Source of the DNA: Thermobaculum sp.
GTDB taxonomy: Bacteria; Chloroflexota; Chloroflexia; Thermobaculales; Thermobaculaceae
Reading direction: 5' to 3'
Assembly (NCBI GenBank): GCA_016782125.1
Contig: JADDPA010000178.1
Location: forward strand, 1-42,546
DNA: 42,546 bases
In this document: positions 31,955 through 40,698 of the stretch, piece by piece
Layout: each line of letters starts with the position of its first letter
How positions within the stretch are numbered: position 1 is the first letter of the stretch
Notes under the pieces: generated by a model
What the model was told of the DNA's origin: nothing
What the model saw: the letters and a program-made list of their open reading frames with translations, nothing else
The model's database searches: none
Made by a program: the position numbers and the translations under genes

Positions 31955-33019
31955 ATGCAAGAAGAAAAGATCCGAGTGGGCATCGTTGGCGCGGGCGCGG
32001 TGGCTCGCATCTGTCACCTGCCGAACTATCTGAGCGATCCGCGGGTCGAGGTTGTCGGCATCGTGGATATCAACCAGGAGCGGGCACAGGCACTCGCGGA
32101 CGAGTTCGGCGTGCCTGCTGTGTATCCGTCCACGACCGAACTGCTCTCTGAGGGCAGAGCCAAATGTATCAGCGTCTGTGTCGCGAACGCGTTCCACGCC
32201 CCTATCGTGCTGGAGGCGTTACAGGGTGGGGCGGACGTGCTCGTGGAGAAGCCGATGACCTTGACCACCGCGGAGGCGGCAGAGGTGGCAGCCACTGTTA
32301 GGTCGTCCGGCCGGTTGCTGATGGTGGGCATGACGAATCGCTTCGGTCTTTCCAGTGAGGTGCTGGCACGCTACGCGCAGGCTGGTGAGTTTGGCGATCT
32401 GTATTACGCGCGAGCCGCGATGCTCCGGCGACGAGGCAATCCCGCGGGCTGGTTCACAAACTCGAAGCTATCCGGTGGCGGGGCAATGATGGACATTGGT
32501 GTCCACGCGATTGACCTTGCGTGGTACCTGCTCGGCCGGCCACGGCCGGTACGGGTCAGCGCGGTGATGCGCCGCGAGATCGCGCCCTATGAGACGGAGT
32601 ACGTCAGTAGCTGGCCCACGGCCGACCGGCCGCCGGACGGGATCTTCGACGTTGAGGACTTCATGACCGCCTTCATCCGCTTCGAGAACGGCGCAGCATT
32701 GGAGGCAGCGGTGGCTTGGGCAGTGAACGGGCCAGAGACGCAGCTCACCGTGGACCTGTACGGCAATAAGGGGGGAGCGTCGCTGAACCCCCTGAAGGTC
32801 TATACGGAGACCGCCGGGGTGCTTTCGGATGCCGAGCCTGTGATCAGAGTAAAGCGCGATCCGTATGCGGAAGAGTTCGCCCAGTGGATCGAGGCCGTTG
32901 CCACACGCGGCGAGAGCCCAGTGCCGGTGGAAGATGGCGTGACCGTCGTCAGCATACTCGAGGCGATCCGCCGCTCCGCCGCGGAAGGGTGCGAGGTCGA
33001 AGTGCCCCAGGTCCTTTAA
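31955..33019 (+). CDS. Gfo/Idh/MocA family oxidoreductase
   Basis: 354 residues from ATG 31955, preceded by AGGGAGA. The Rossmann start is RVGIVGAGAVARICHLP near residue 7, then the dinucleotide-site EKPMTLTTAEA near 96 and the catalytic-domain motif GGGAMMDIGVHAIDLAWYLLG near 171, with the conserved Asp and His. The family oxidises or reduces sugars, inositols and similar polyols with NAD(P). The substrate is not clear. A strong terminator follows 22 bases after the stop, so this is the last gene of the run that begins with otsA. Confidence 0.92.
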   Translation: MQEEKIRVGIVGAGAVARICHLPNYLSDPRVEVVGIVDINQERAQALADEFGVPAVYPSTTELLSEGRAKCISVCVANAFHAPIVLEALQGGADVLVEKPMTLTTAEAAEVAATVRSSGRLLMVGMTNRFGLSSEVLARYAQAGEFGDLYYARAAMLRRRGNPAGWFTNSKLSGGGAMMDIGVHAIDLAWYLLGRPRPVRVSAVMRREIAPYETEYVSSWPTADRPPDGIFDVEDFMTAFIRFENGAALEAAVAWAVNGPETQLTVDLYGNKGGASLNPLKVYTETAGVLSDAEPVIRVKRDPYAEEFAQWIEAVATRGESPVPVEDGVTVVSILEAIRRSAAEGCEVEVPQVL

Positions 33020-33041
33020 ACTCGACGAGCGCCGTAGTGAT

Positions 33042-33085
33042 AGACCGGGCCGAACCAATAATGGTTTGACTCGGTCTGTATTTTT
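33042..33085 (+). terminator. Rho-independent terminator after the Gfo/Idh/MocA gene
   Basis: Arms AGACCGGGCCGAACCA (33042-33057) and TGGTTTGACTCGGTCT (33062-33077) pair over 16 positions, including two G-U pairs and one mismatch, around a four-base loop. GTATTTTT follows. Confidence 0.85.
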
Positions 33086-33142
33086 CATAGCAGTATCCAT
33101 AAAGTCCCGCACGTTGCGACGAGTCGTAGCGGCAAATCCGCT

Positions 33143-33151
33143 TGGTATACT
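33143..33151 (+). promoter_or_regulatory. Extended -10 promoter, probable selB promoter
   Basis: TGGTATACT at 33143-33151 fits an extended -10. Transcription from about 33158 would exclude the in-frame TTG at 33142 as the selB start and give a leader of about 125 bases. Confidence 0.45.
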
Positions 33152-33282
33152 TTCGTGACGGTCCCGTCGCCAAGCACAAGGTAGGTAGGACACGGCTTGA
33201 CCCGAAGATCACGGTGCGCCGTGTGGAACATTGTTGTGCGGTACCAGTCTCAGCGGGCAGCATTATCACGAGGAGTCGTGTT

Positions 33283-35151
33283 CTGTTTGTAGTTGGCACC
33301 GCCGGTCACGTGGATCACGGCAAGAGCACACTTGTGAAGGCGCTGACCGGGATCGATCCTGATCGTCTTGTGGAAGAAAAGGCGCGCGAGATGACCATCG
33401 ATCTCGGGTTCGCCTGGCTCTCTCTCCCCTCCGGTAAAGACGTGTCCATCGTGGATGTCCCCGGACATGAGCGATTCATCAAGAACATGCTGGCTGGTGT
33501 CGGAGGGATAGACGCCGCGCTCCTTGTGATCGCGGCGGACGAAGGGGTGATGCCGCAGACCCAGGAGCATCTCGCCATACTGGACCTGCTCGGAGTATCC
33601 CGTGGCGTGATTGCGCTAACGAAGCGCGACGCCGTGGACGACGAGTGGCTCGAACTAATGTGTGAAGAAACTCGCCAACGCTTGCTGGGGACGTCACTGC
33701 AGGACGTGCCGATGATACCCGTCTCCGCCCGCACAGGCGACGGGCTCTCGGAGTTGCGGGATGCGCTCGACGCTGTGTTGTCGCGCGTGGAGAAACGTCC
33801 CGCGGCGGGCGTTGCGCGCTTGCCGGTAGACCGCGCGTTTACGGTGCAGGGCTTCGGAACGGTTGTCACTGGTACGCTGCTGGATGGCCCGCTAAGCCTC
33901 GGTCAGGAGGTGCAGCTCTTACCCGCCGGAATACGTGGCCGGGTGCGCGGCCTGCAGACCCACAAGCAGCAAGTGGAAGATGTCGAGCCAGGGCGCCGCC
34001 TGGCGGTGAACCTTGCCGCCTTGCCCGCTCACGCCGTGCGCCGTGGCGACGTGCTCGTGCCTGCTGCAACGCTTCGGACGACACGGCGCTTCGATGCGAA
34101 AGTGAGACTTACCGCGGATGCGCCGCGCGCTCTGGCCCACGACCAGCGGCTGGATTTGTTTGTCGGCGCCGCGGAGTCCGTCGCCACGCTGAGCCTGCTG
34201 GATCGAGATGAGGTGCGTCCCGGTGACACCTGCTATGCCCAGGTTCGTGTGTCTGATGGGCTCGTACTCCTCAGGGGCGACCGCTTTATCTTGCGACAAC
34301 CCTCCCCGAGCATCACGGTCGGCGGCGGCATCGTGCTCGACGCCCACCCCAAGCGACATCGGCGCAAGACTCCGGAGACCCTGAACGAAATGGTGGCCCT
34401 GGAACGGGGAACGCCGGAGGATCTGGTGCTCGCGGCACTGGGCCGTTCGGGTCCGGCGGATCGAGCAACCCTGCTCAAGGCGGTCGGCGGCACCGCCAGT
34501 GACATCCTGGAGAGGATGGTTGATACTGGCGCCATCGTCAAGATGTTGATGGCCACGGCGTCGGAGGCAGGTAGTCTGTACGCTACCCGCGCGCAGTGGG
34601 AATCCCTGTCTGGCAGGATCACGCAGACGGTTTCGGACTACCACGCGGCCTTCCCGCTGCGTCCTGGCGTGCCGCGCCAAGAGTTGAAGAGCAGGCTGCG
34701 CCTGGACAGCCGTGTGTTTACCCAGGTCGTTCAAGGGTTGCGAGAGCGGGAACTGCTGGTGGAGCAGGGTTCGCTGGTCCGGCGTGCGAACTTCTCCGTC
34801 CAACTCGACGGCCCCGTCAAGGCGGAGGCCGAGCGTCTGATCTCCGCCATTGAAGCCAGCGGCTACACACCACCCGCGCCGGTGGAGATCGGCGCCGGGC
34901 CGGAGTTGCTCGCGGCGCTCGTGGAAATAGGAAGACTCCAAAAGCTCAATGATGCCGTGTATTACACGCCCGCGACGTACAGCGAGATGGTATCGGAGAT
35001 CCTGCAGGTCATCAAGACCGATGGCTCGATCACCGTGGCGCAGGCCCGGGATCGGTTCGGTATGAGCCGCAAGTACGCGCTGGCCATCCTTGAACACCTC
35101 GACGCTATTCGTGTCACCCGCCGCGAGGGCGATACCCGCGTTCAAAGCTGA
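33283..35151 (+). CDS. selB: Selenocysteine-specific translation elongation factor SelB
   Basis: 622 residues if read from CTG 33283. The GTPase domain has GTAGHVDHGKSTLV at the start, DVPGHERFIKNMLAGVGG near 54, LTKRD (NKxD equivalent) near 107 and SARTGDGLSELRDAL near 147. Two beta-barrel domains and then C-terminal winged helices follow (for example ITVAQARDRFGMSRKYALAI near 585), which in SelB grip the SECIS hairpin. It carries Sec-tRNA to UGA codons. GAGGAG (33270-33275) lies seven bases before CTG 33283; GTG at 33223 or 33214 are standard alternatives, without ribosome sites. selA, selD and selC are not in the window. Confidence 0.9.
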   Translation: MFVVGTAGHVDHGKSTLVKALTGIDPDRLVEEKAREMTIDLGFAWLSLPSGKDVSIVDVPGHERFIKNMLAGVGGIDAALLVIAADEGVMPQTQEHLAILDLLGVSRGVIALTKRDAVDDEWLELMCEETRQRLLGTSLQDVPMIPVSARTGDGLSELRDALDAVLSRVEKRPAAGVARLPVDRAFTVQGFGTVVTGTLLDGPLSLGQEVQLLPAGIRGRVRGLQTHKQQVEDVEPGRRLAVNLAALPAHAVRRGDVLVPAATLRTTRRFDAKVRLTADAPRALAHDQRLDLFVGAAESVATLSLLDRDEVRPGDTCYAQVRVSDGLVLLRGDRFILRQPSPSITVGGGIVLDAHPKRHRRKTPETLNEMVALERGTPEDLVLAALGRSGPADRATLLKAVGGTASDILERMVDTGAIVKMLMATASEAGSLYATRAQWESLSGRITQTVSDYHAAFPLRPGVPRQELKSRLRLDSRVFTQVVQGLRERELLVEQGSLVRRANFSVQLDGPVKAEAERLISAIEASGYTPPAPVEIGAGPELLAALVEIGRLQKLNDAVYYTPATYSEMVSEILQVIKTDGSITVAQARDRFGMSRKYALAILEHLDAIRVTRREGDTRVQS

Positions 35152-35163
35152 ATCGGTGACGCG

Positions 35164-36792
35164 CTACGCCTGCACCAGCGACCTCGGGTGGAACCGTGTG
35201 ATGTACTCGCGATACTCTGCGACCTCGCGCGTCGCGCGCTGGTCGTCCCAGCCGAGATAGGCACATGCGATCATCGCTGCGGCTTCGTCCGCACCGACAC
35301 CCACAGCCGGCCCAATGCCCACCATCGTGCGCCGCAGCAGTACATCGGTGAGTGTCTCCGCCATCTCGCGCTGGAAGGCGAGCAGGATCTCGGCGCCGAT
35401 CGCTCCCGTCTCCGGGCTAAAGACCGCACGCAGCTTCGGGTCATCGCCCGCGAGGTCGAGGACCTCCAGGGAGCGGCTGCCGTAAACACGCGCTAGATGA
35501 TCGGCGGAGCGGTGGGACAGTCCCTCCTCAACTTGGAGTCGCTCGATGAGCGCTGCATAGCTGCTTGCCGCGCCCGGAAGTGGCTCTCTACCCGTTTGAG
35601 CGCGGGGAGCTATGCGGCGCAGCTTGCCGTATGCTGCATCTACGGCCTGCTCTGAAAGGTTGCGGTAGGTGGTCAACTTGCCGCCCACAATCGAGAGAAA
35701 GTTCTCAACCGTGGGAGCATGGTCGTTGATGAAGTGACGGCGGCTGATCGCGCCTTCCGCGCCATTGGTCTGGTATGGCAATGGCCGAATGCCGGAGTAG
35801 GTGTATAACACCTGATTACGGGTCAGATTCGCCTGGGGAATGATGTGGTTCGTTTCCGCAATCAGATACTCGATCTCAGATTCATCCGCCATTACACGGT
35901 CGAGGCTTCCCTGGTATCGGACGTCCGTCGTGCCAATTAGATAGAGGTCATTCCAGGGCACAATGAAATACGGTCGTTGATCTTCCCGCGCCTCGACGTA
36001 CAGCGCATCGTTCGGTGCGCCGGGAAATCGATTGACGACTATGTGACTCCCCTTTGTCCCGCCGATCATGCGCTCGCCGGTCCACGACACCCCGGCGAGG
36101 ACCTCGTCCACCCAGGGGCCAGCGACGTTGATCGTGACCGACGCTCGCGCCGTGTAAGATCTTCCGCCAAGCAGGTCCGAGAACACCACGCCCTGTACCT
36201 GACTACCGTCGCGCACCAGTCGATCGACACGACTGTGGGTCAGGATCGTTGCGCCGTGATTGCGCGCCGAGAGCGCATTCTCTACCGCGAGGCGTTCGGC
36301 ATATTCCACCTGGCCGTCGTAGTACACCGCCGCTCCTTTGAGTCCTTCGGGCTTCAGTCCCGGCACGAGGTGTAGTGCGTCCTCTCGGGAGAGCATACGG
36401 TGCCCGTCGAGCGATTTATCGAACGAGAGCAAATCGTAGCTGACCATACCGAGCTTCACGAGCAACTTGCCGCGTTTGTCGCCCTTGTACACGGGTATGA
36501 CGAGGGGCAGTGGCTTGACGAGATGGGGCGCGATGAACAGGAGCTTCTCACGCTCGCGCAGGCTCTCTCGAACCAGTCCGATCTCGAAGTGCTCCAGGTA
36601 GCGCAGTCCGCCGTGGATGAGTCGCGTGGACCAGCTCGTGGTACCACTCGCGATGTCCGACTTCTCGACGAGCAGCACACGAAAGCCGCGCATCGCTGCA
36701 TCTCTTGCGATTCCGGTGCCGTTGATACCTGCGCCGATGATCGCCAGATCGAACTGTGTTCGTTCGATCTGCTCTGGAATCCGACTGGTCAT
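35164..36792 (-). CDS. glpD: Aerobic glycerol-3-phosphate dehydrogenase
   Basis: 542 residues. The FAD-binding motif is LAIIGAGINGTGIARDAAMR near residue 16, followed by GTTSWSTRLIHGGLRYLE near 50, the substrate-side GTTDVRYQGSLD near 284 and SIVGGKLTTYRNLSEQAVD near 366. The C-terminal helical domain runs to the end. It oxidises glycerol-3-phosphate to dihydroxyacetone phosphate at the membrane and feeds electrons to quinone. GAGG lies about eight bases before the ATG. It follows glpK by 111 bases on the same strand and ends 12 bases from the convergent selB, with no clear terminator between. Confidence 0.95.
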   Translation of the reverse strand: MTSRIPEQIERTQFDLAIIGAGINGTGIARDAAMRGFRVLLVEKSDIASGTTSWSTRLIHGGLRYLEHFEIGLVRESLREREKLLFIAPHLVKPLPLVIPVYKGDKRGKLLVKLGMVSYDLLSFDKSLDGHRMLSREDALHLVPGLKPEGLKGAAVYYDGQVEYAERLAVENALSARNHGATILTHSRVDRLVRDGSQVQGVVFSDLLGGRSYTARASVTINVAGPWVDEVLAGVSWTGERMIGGTKGSHIVVNRFPGAPNDALYVEAREDQRPYFIVPWNDLYLIGTTDVRYQGSLDRVMADESEIEYLIAETNHIIPQANLTRNQVLYTYSGIRPLPYQTNGAEGAISRRHFINDHAPTVENFLSIVGGKLTTYRNLSEQAVDAAYGKLRRIAPRAQTGREPLPGAASSYAALIERLQVEEGLSHRSADHLARVYGSRSLEVLDLAGDDPKLRAVFSPETGAIGAEILLAFQREMAETLTDVLLRRTMVGIGPAVGVGADEAAAMIACAYLGWDDQRATREVAEYREYITRFHPRSLVQA

Positions 36793-36903
36793 GGTCCCTA
36801 CCTCTTAGTCGAGTTGATCTAATATGACCCTGCCGCAGGCTCTTTGTTACCGCCCGCTTCGGAGATTGGGTGATCGATCGCGCGGCTGTCGCGACGACTC
36901 GCG

Positions 36904-38406
36904 CTAGTCGCGCGCCCAACCCTTCGCGAGGTCCACTGCACGCAGCCACCGAGTGTGCAAACGGTCGCGCTGTTCCTTGTCCAATCGAGGCTCGTATCGC
37001 GTGCCAAGTTTCCAGCGCTCTCGCAACTCATCCCGGCTCGCCCAAAAACCGGTTGCGAGACCCGCCATAAACGCCGCGCCCACTGCCGTTGTCTCAGTAA
37101 TCTTCGGTACTTCGACGGGCGTGCCGAGCATATCGGCCTGGAACTGCATCAGGAATGCGTTTCCCACTGGTCCACCATCCGCCCGCATCTCCGGGAGGTC
37201 GAGTCCGGCATCCCGCTCCATTGCCTCCACGATATCGCACGTCTGATACGCAATGCTCTCCAGCGTGGCGCGGGCGAGGTGGGCGCGCGTTGTGCCGCGC
37301 GTCAAGCCGAGTAGCGTGCCGCGAGCGTGGGGATCCCAATGCGGCGCACCCAATCCGGCAAGCGCTGGCACGAAGTAAACGCCGTCGTTTCCCCCGAGCG
37401 ACTCTGCCAGGGCCTCGGTCTCCGCCGCCTGCTCGATGATCCCAATTCCGTCGCGCAGCCACTGCACCGCCGAGCCGGTGACGAAGATCGAGCCCTCCAG
37501 CGCGTACTCAATCGGCTCGTCGCCGATGCCCCACGCGATCGTCGTTAACAAGCCTGCGTCGCTGCGGACAGCATCGTTCGCCGTGTTCATTAGCACGAAC
37601 GAACCGGTGCCGTACGTGCTCTTCACCAGGCCGCGCTCGAAGCAGGCCTGCCCGAAGAGCGCCGCGTGCTGATCGCCGGCAGCGCTGCCGATTGGTACGC
37701 TCTGGCCGAAGAAGGCAACGGGGTCAGTCTCGCCGAATACGTGCGCGGACGGCCGGACCTCGGGCAGCAGACTTGGGGGAATGCCGAGCAGGTCTAGTAG
37801 GTCGTCATCCCATTGAAGATCGTGGATGTTGTACAGCATAGTGCGGCCAGCGTTCGTGTAGTCGGTCACGTGCAATCGCCCACCAGTGAGTTTCCAGATG
37901 AGCCACGAGTCCATCGTCCCGAAGGCGATCTCGCCTCGCTCCACCCGTTCCCGAAGTCCGGCCGTGTGTTCCAATAGCCAGCGGATCTTCGTGCCGGAGA
38001 AGTAGGGGTCGAGCACGAGTCCCGTCTTGCGGCGAACGAGATCCTCGTGCCCTGCTTCGCGCAGCTCCTCCGTGATGGACGCGGTGCGTCGGTCCTGCCA
38101 CACGATCGCGGGGGCAACTGGCTCACCGCTCGCCCGGTCCCACAACAACGTCGTTTCTCGCTGATTCGTGATGCCTACCGCAGCGAGGTCGGACGCATCG
38201 ACCCCTGCCTGGGCAAGCGCTTGCTCAATAACCCGGTGACTCACGTCCCAGATCTCGGTCGCGTCGTGCTCGACCCAGCCGGGGCGTGGGTAGGACTGAC
38301 CGAACTCGGAGTAGGACCGGCCCTGAACAACGCAACCGTGGTCGAGCACGAGTACCGTGGTCCCGGTTGTGCCCTGATCGACGGCAAGTATGTACCGCGC
38401 TGTCAT
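36904..38406 (-). CDS. glpK: Glycerol kinase
   Basis: 500 residues from ATG 38406, with GAGGGG upstream. It begins ILAVDQGTTGTTVLVLD, then has ITNQRETTLLWDRASGEP near 79, GTKIRWLLEH near 134, STYGTGSFVLMNT near 262, and AGLGAPHWDPHARGTLLGLT near 349. It phosphorylates glycerol to glycerol-3-phosphate, the substrate of GlpD encoded next. In-frame codons upstream to 38469 lack the family sequence. No glpF channel gene is present. The 111 bases between glpK and glpD contain a small CCTGC/GCAGG hairpin but no obvious promoter. Confidence 0.96.
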   Translation of the reverse strand: MTARYILAVDQGTTGTTVLVLDHGCVVQGRSYSEFGQSYPRPGWVEHDATEIWDVSHRVIEQALAQAGVDASDLAAVGITNQRETTLLWDRASGEPVAPAIVWQDRRTASITEELREAGHEDLVRRKTGLVLDPYFSGTKIRWLLEHTAGLRERVERGEIAFGTMDSWLIWKLTGGRLHVTDYTNAGRTMLYNIHDLQWDDDLLDLLGIPPSLLPEVRPSAHVFGETDPVAFFGQSVPIGSAAGDQHAALFGQACFERGLVKSTYGTGSFVLMNTANDAVRSDAGLLTTIAWGIGDEPIEYALEGSIFVTGSAVQWLRDGIGIIEQAAETEALAESLGGNDGVYFVPALAGLGAPHWDPHARGTLLGLTRGTTRAHLARATLESIAYQTCDIVEAMERDAGLDLPEMRADGGPVGNAFLMQFQADMLGTPVEVPKITETTAVGAAFMAGLATGFWASRDELRERWKLGTRYEPRLDKEQRDRLHTRWLRAVDLAKGWARD

Positions 38407-38829
38407 CTCCAACCCCTCGCTTCGCGGTGGCGTCTTCGCTCGTAGGACTGGTGCCTGGCGCACCATCACACACTCTGAGCAGGCGTGCCCACAACGATGA
38501 GCGCAGGCATACTCTCGTGGACGGCGATGCTAGTATCGCACACCTTGCAGGCCCCTGGCATCGTTGGAAGGTACTGGTAGTAGTCCCCGGCCCGGTGACG
38601 GAAAGCGGTTGCAGACCATTCCATGCACCGGGAGGAGCCGAAGCAAGAGACCGCACCGGTTCGATAACAACTGGTCCGGTAATAAGTCTGAGGCCGTTGG
38701 GACCAGTGGGGAAAGGTCGCTCTGAGGTTGGAGCGTCGCTGGGCCGTGATGGGGTGGTATGCTACGATTACGCGAAGATGAGTTTTTCGGATCGCACGGC
38801 ATCGTGCGGTACGTGATTGGGGGCGAACA
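38407..38829. other. 423-base intergenic stretch with several hairpins, no gene seen
   Basis: This divergent gap between glpK and the metalloprotease gene has open frames on both strands, but they are mirrors or extensions of neighbours with no ribosome sites. Perfect stems are ACTGGTCC (38670-38677) with GGACCAGT (38700-38707), CGCTC (38718-38722) with GAGCG (38731-38735), and CGCACG (38793-38798) with CGTGCG (38803-38808). They cluster on the side of the metalloprotease gene, so a structured leader RNA is possible. No known riboswitch signature was recognised. Confidence 0.4.
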
Positions 38830-40005
38830 GTGGCTCAGAACCGGAAAAGTATGGAGAAAGTCATGCTTATCGGCGCCGCACTTGGTGCCGTCTATGTGGC
38901 GACGCGGCCCAAGACGGAGCGCCGCGAGGGTACCTCCAAGCTCGTGGACTGGCCGCGGGTCGAGGAGACCGCGACCGGGATGGTGCGCGGCATGCCGGGT
39001 GGCGAGATTGCGAATCGGCAGGAGGCGAACCGGCGATACCGCTCGATGGTGACGGAGAGCACCACGGTGATCGCCGGATACACAGGCATGCACCTTGAGC
39101 AGCCGCTCTCCTCGGTATATGTTTTTGATCGGCAGGACTGGATTCGTGCGAACCTCGATGGCTTTCGTCGGCTGTTTGGCCGCATTGAGGAGATACAGAG
39201 CCATTTGCGCCAAAACACGAGTCTCGCCGCCCTTTTGCTGGGGGAGGCGAACCGGGCGGTGTTGAGCGTTCAGCTCGGTGTACTTGTCGGCTACCTCGCT
39301 CGCCGGGTGCTTGGTCAGTACGATCTCGCGCTCCTCGGCAAGGAGGCGGTGACAACGGGCAGTTTGTACTTCGTGGAGCCGAACATTGCCCGCATTGAGC
39401 AGCAACTCGGGCTGCCCGCCGAGGATCTGCGCATGTGGATCGCGTTGCACGAGACCACGCACGCGTATGAGTTCGAGGGTAATCCGTGGCTCCGCGAGTA
39501 CTTCAACAGCTTGCTCGAAGGGTACTTCGAGGGCTTGAACGCGCAAATCCGCGGCTTTCGCGCCCTTGGTGCTATCGGCAAGCTGCGCGAGCGTCTGCGG
39601 CGGGATGAGCAGCGCGAGGGATGGGTTGAGTTGTTGATGTCGTCGGAGCAACGCCAGCTCTTCCGGCAGATCCAGGGTGTTATGAGCCTGCTCGAAGGCT
39701 ACTCGAATCACATTATGAACACGGTCGGCAAGGAGATTCTCCCCGACTTCGATCAAATAAAGGAGCGGTTCGAGCAGCGCCATCGGCGGTCAAGCAGGGC
39801 GGATCGCCTCTTTGCGCGGCTAACGGGCCTGGATCTGAAACTGGAGCAGTATCGACTCGGTGAGCTGTTTGTGAACGAGGTCGTGGCGCGACGTGATATC
39901 GACTTCATGAACCGCGTCTGGTCCGGACCGCCAGCCCTGCCCAGCATGGAAGAAATTCGTGAGCCGGAGCGCTGGGTGCGCCGTATGGAGCAACAGCATG
40001 TCTAA
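38830..40005 (+). CDS. Zinc-dependent metalloprotease-like protein of the DUF2342 / F420-associated family
   Basis: 391 residues from GTG 38830, with GGGGG upstream. A short hydrophobic stretch (VMLIGAALGAVYVATRP) at about 11-27 may act as an anchor. DWPRVEETATGMVRGMPG near 40 and the zinc motif WIALHETTHAYEFEG near 200 (HExxH with a downstream Glu) are typical of this family, sometimes labelled 'coenzyme F420 biosynthesis associated'. The long C-terminal helical domain ends with the family's GLDLKLEQYRLGELFVNEV ... FMNRVWSGP segment. The actual substrate and any link to F420 are unproven. The stop overlaps the start of the proline-rich gene (ATG 39998). Confidence 0.85.
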   Translation: MAQNRKSMEKVMLIGAALGAVYVATRPKTERREGTSKLVDWPRVEETATGMVRGMPGGEIANRQEANRRYRSMVTESTTVIAGYTGMHLEQPLSSVYVFDRQDWIRANLDGFRRLFGRIEEIQSHLRQNTSLAALLLGEANRAVLSVQLGVLVGYLARRVLGQYDLALLGKEAVTTGSLYFVEPNIARIEQQLGLPAEDLRMWIALHETTHAYEFEGNPWLREYFNSLLEGYFEGLNAQIRGFRALGAIGKLRERLRRDEQREGWVELLMSSEQRQLFRQIQGVMSLLEGYSNHIMNTVGKEILPDFDQIKERFEQRHRRSSRADRLFARLTGLDLKLEQYRLGELFVNEVVARRDIDFMNRVWSGPPALPSMEEIREPERWVRRMEQQHV

Positions 40006-40558
40006 AGACCGACACGCCGACCCGGCGGAGACCACTAAGTTTCAGATGTTGTCGGTGGACGCTGCAGCGGCGGAGGAACCGATTCAGGTTCCTATCACGC
40101 TCCCGGCGGAACCCGGCCCGGTGACGCCGGAATCCCCTGAAGCCCCCACGCTTCCCGAGCCTGCACCGGACTCCCCGGGAATACCCGAGTCGCCGGCCCC
40201 GCAACCCGAGAGCCCGGAGGTGCCGGCCGGGCCGGAGATTGATCCCGCACGCCCCACCCCGGAAGTACAGCCGGGCATTACTCCGACACCGGAGATCACG
40301 GACATACCGCCCACAACGCTGCCGGAGATACCGCAGTCGCCGCCCTCAACGCCCGCCTCACCCATGGGCTTGGCCTACGTCGACGCGCCTGCAATGGTAC
40401 TTCGGTTCGGGAGCAGCGACGAGATGCAGCCATCCACCGTTCTTTCGCAAGTGGTGATAATTCATGACGCCAGGTTGTACGCGGATGCGCCCAACCTGTA
40501 CGCCCTGGCATTGCAGCAGGGAAAGTCGGACGTGGCGGCGGTACGCGGCGCGTCATGA
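39998..40558 (+). CDS. Proline-rich protein of unknown function
   Basis: 186 residues from ATG 39998, which overlaps the metalloprotease stop by eight bases. Residues 1-35 are polar, and about 36-120 are dominated by Pro-Glu-Ser/Thr repeats such as PESPEAPTLPEPAPDSPGIP, which should be extended and flexible. The last 65 residues (from MGLAYVDAPAMVLRFGSSDE) look globular. There is no signal peptide or membrane segment. The repeats could act as a tether or spacer between partners. Translational overlap links its expression to the metalloprotease. An in-frame upstream start (39959) lies inside the previous gene. Confidence 0.7.
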   Translation: MSKDRHADPAETTKFQMLSVDAAAAEEPIQVPITLPAEPGPVTPESPEAPTLPEPAPDSPGIPESPAPQPESPEVPAGPEIDPARPTPEVQPGITPTPEITDIPPTTLPEIPQSPPSTPASPMGLAYVDAPAMVLRFGSSDEMQPSTVLSQVVIIHDARLYADAPNLYALALQQGKSDVAAVRGAS

Positions 40559-40698
40559 CACTGGAGCCGTCGTTGTCGGGTCATGGAGTCTGGCACCAGT
40601 CGCGTGCGGTTACCATTACCGCCGGACCGGTATGAGCCGCGGAGCGATGCGCGAGTAGCAGTTGGCGCCTCAAGCCCGAAAAAGGAGCAGGTAGCATC

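Noticed and set aside
33020-33282. Search for a selC (tRNA-Sec) gene beside selB
   Set aside because: The stretch holds a terminator and a promoter; no cloverleaf, T-loop GGTTCRA or CCA end was found. No tRNA elsewhere in the window either.
33919-35145. A 408-codon minus-strand open frame antisense to selB
   Set aside because: Mirror frame; the plus strand encodes an unmistakable SelB.
38745-38775. A T-box-like GGGGTGGTA segment before the metalloprotease gene
   Set aside because: The match to the T-box antiterminator sequence is short, the ACCGCG part is missing, no specifier loop is visible and the gene is not an amino-acid or tRNA-synthetase gene.
38530-39783. A 417-codon minus-strand open frame
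   Set aside because: Lies antisense to the DUF2342 metalloprotease gene, has no ribosome site and an arginine/leucine/histidine-rich composition typical of mirror frames in GC-rich DNA.
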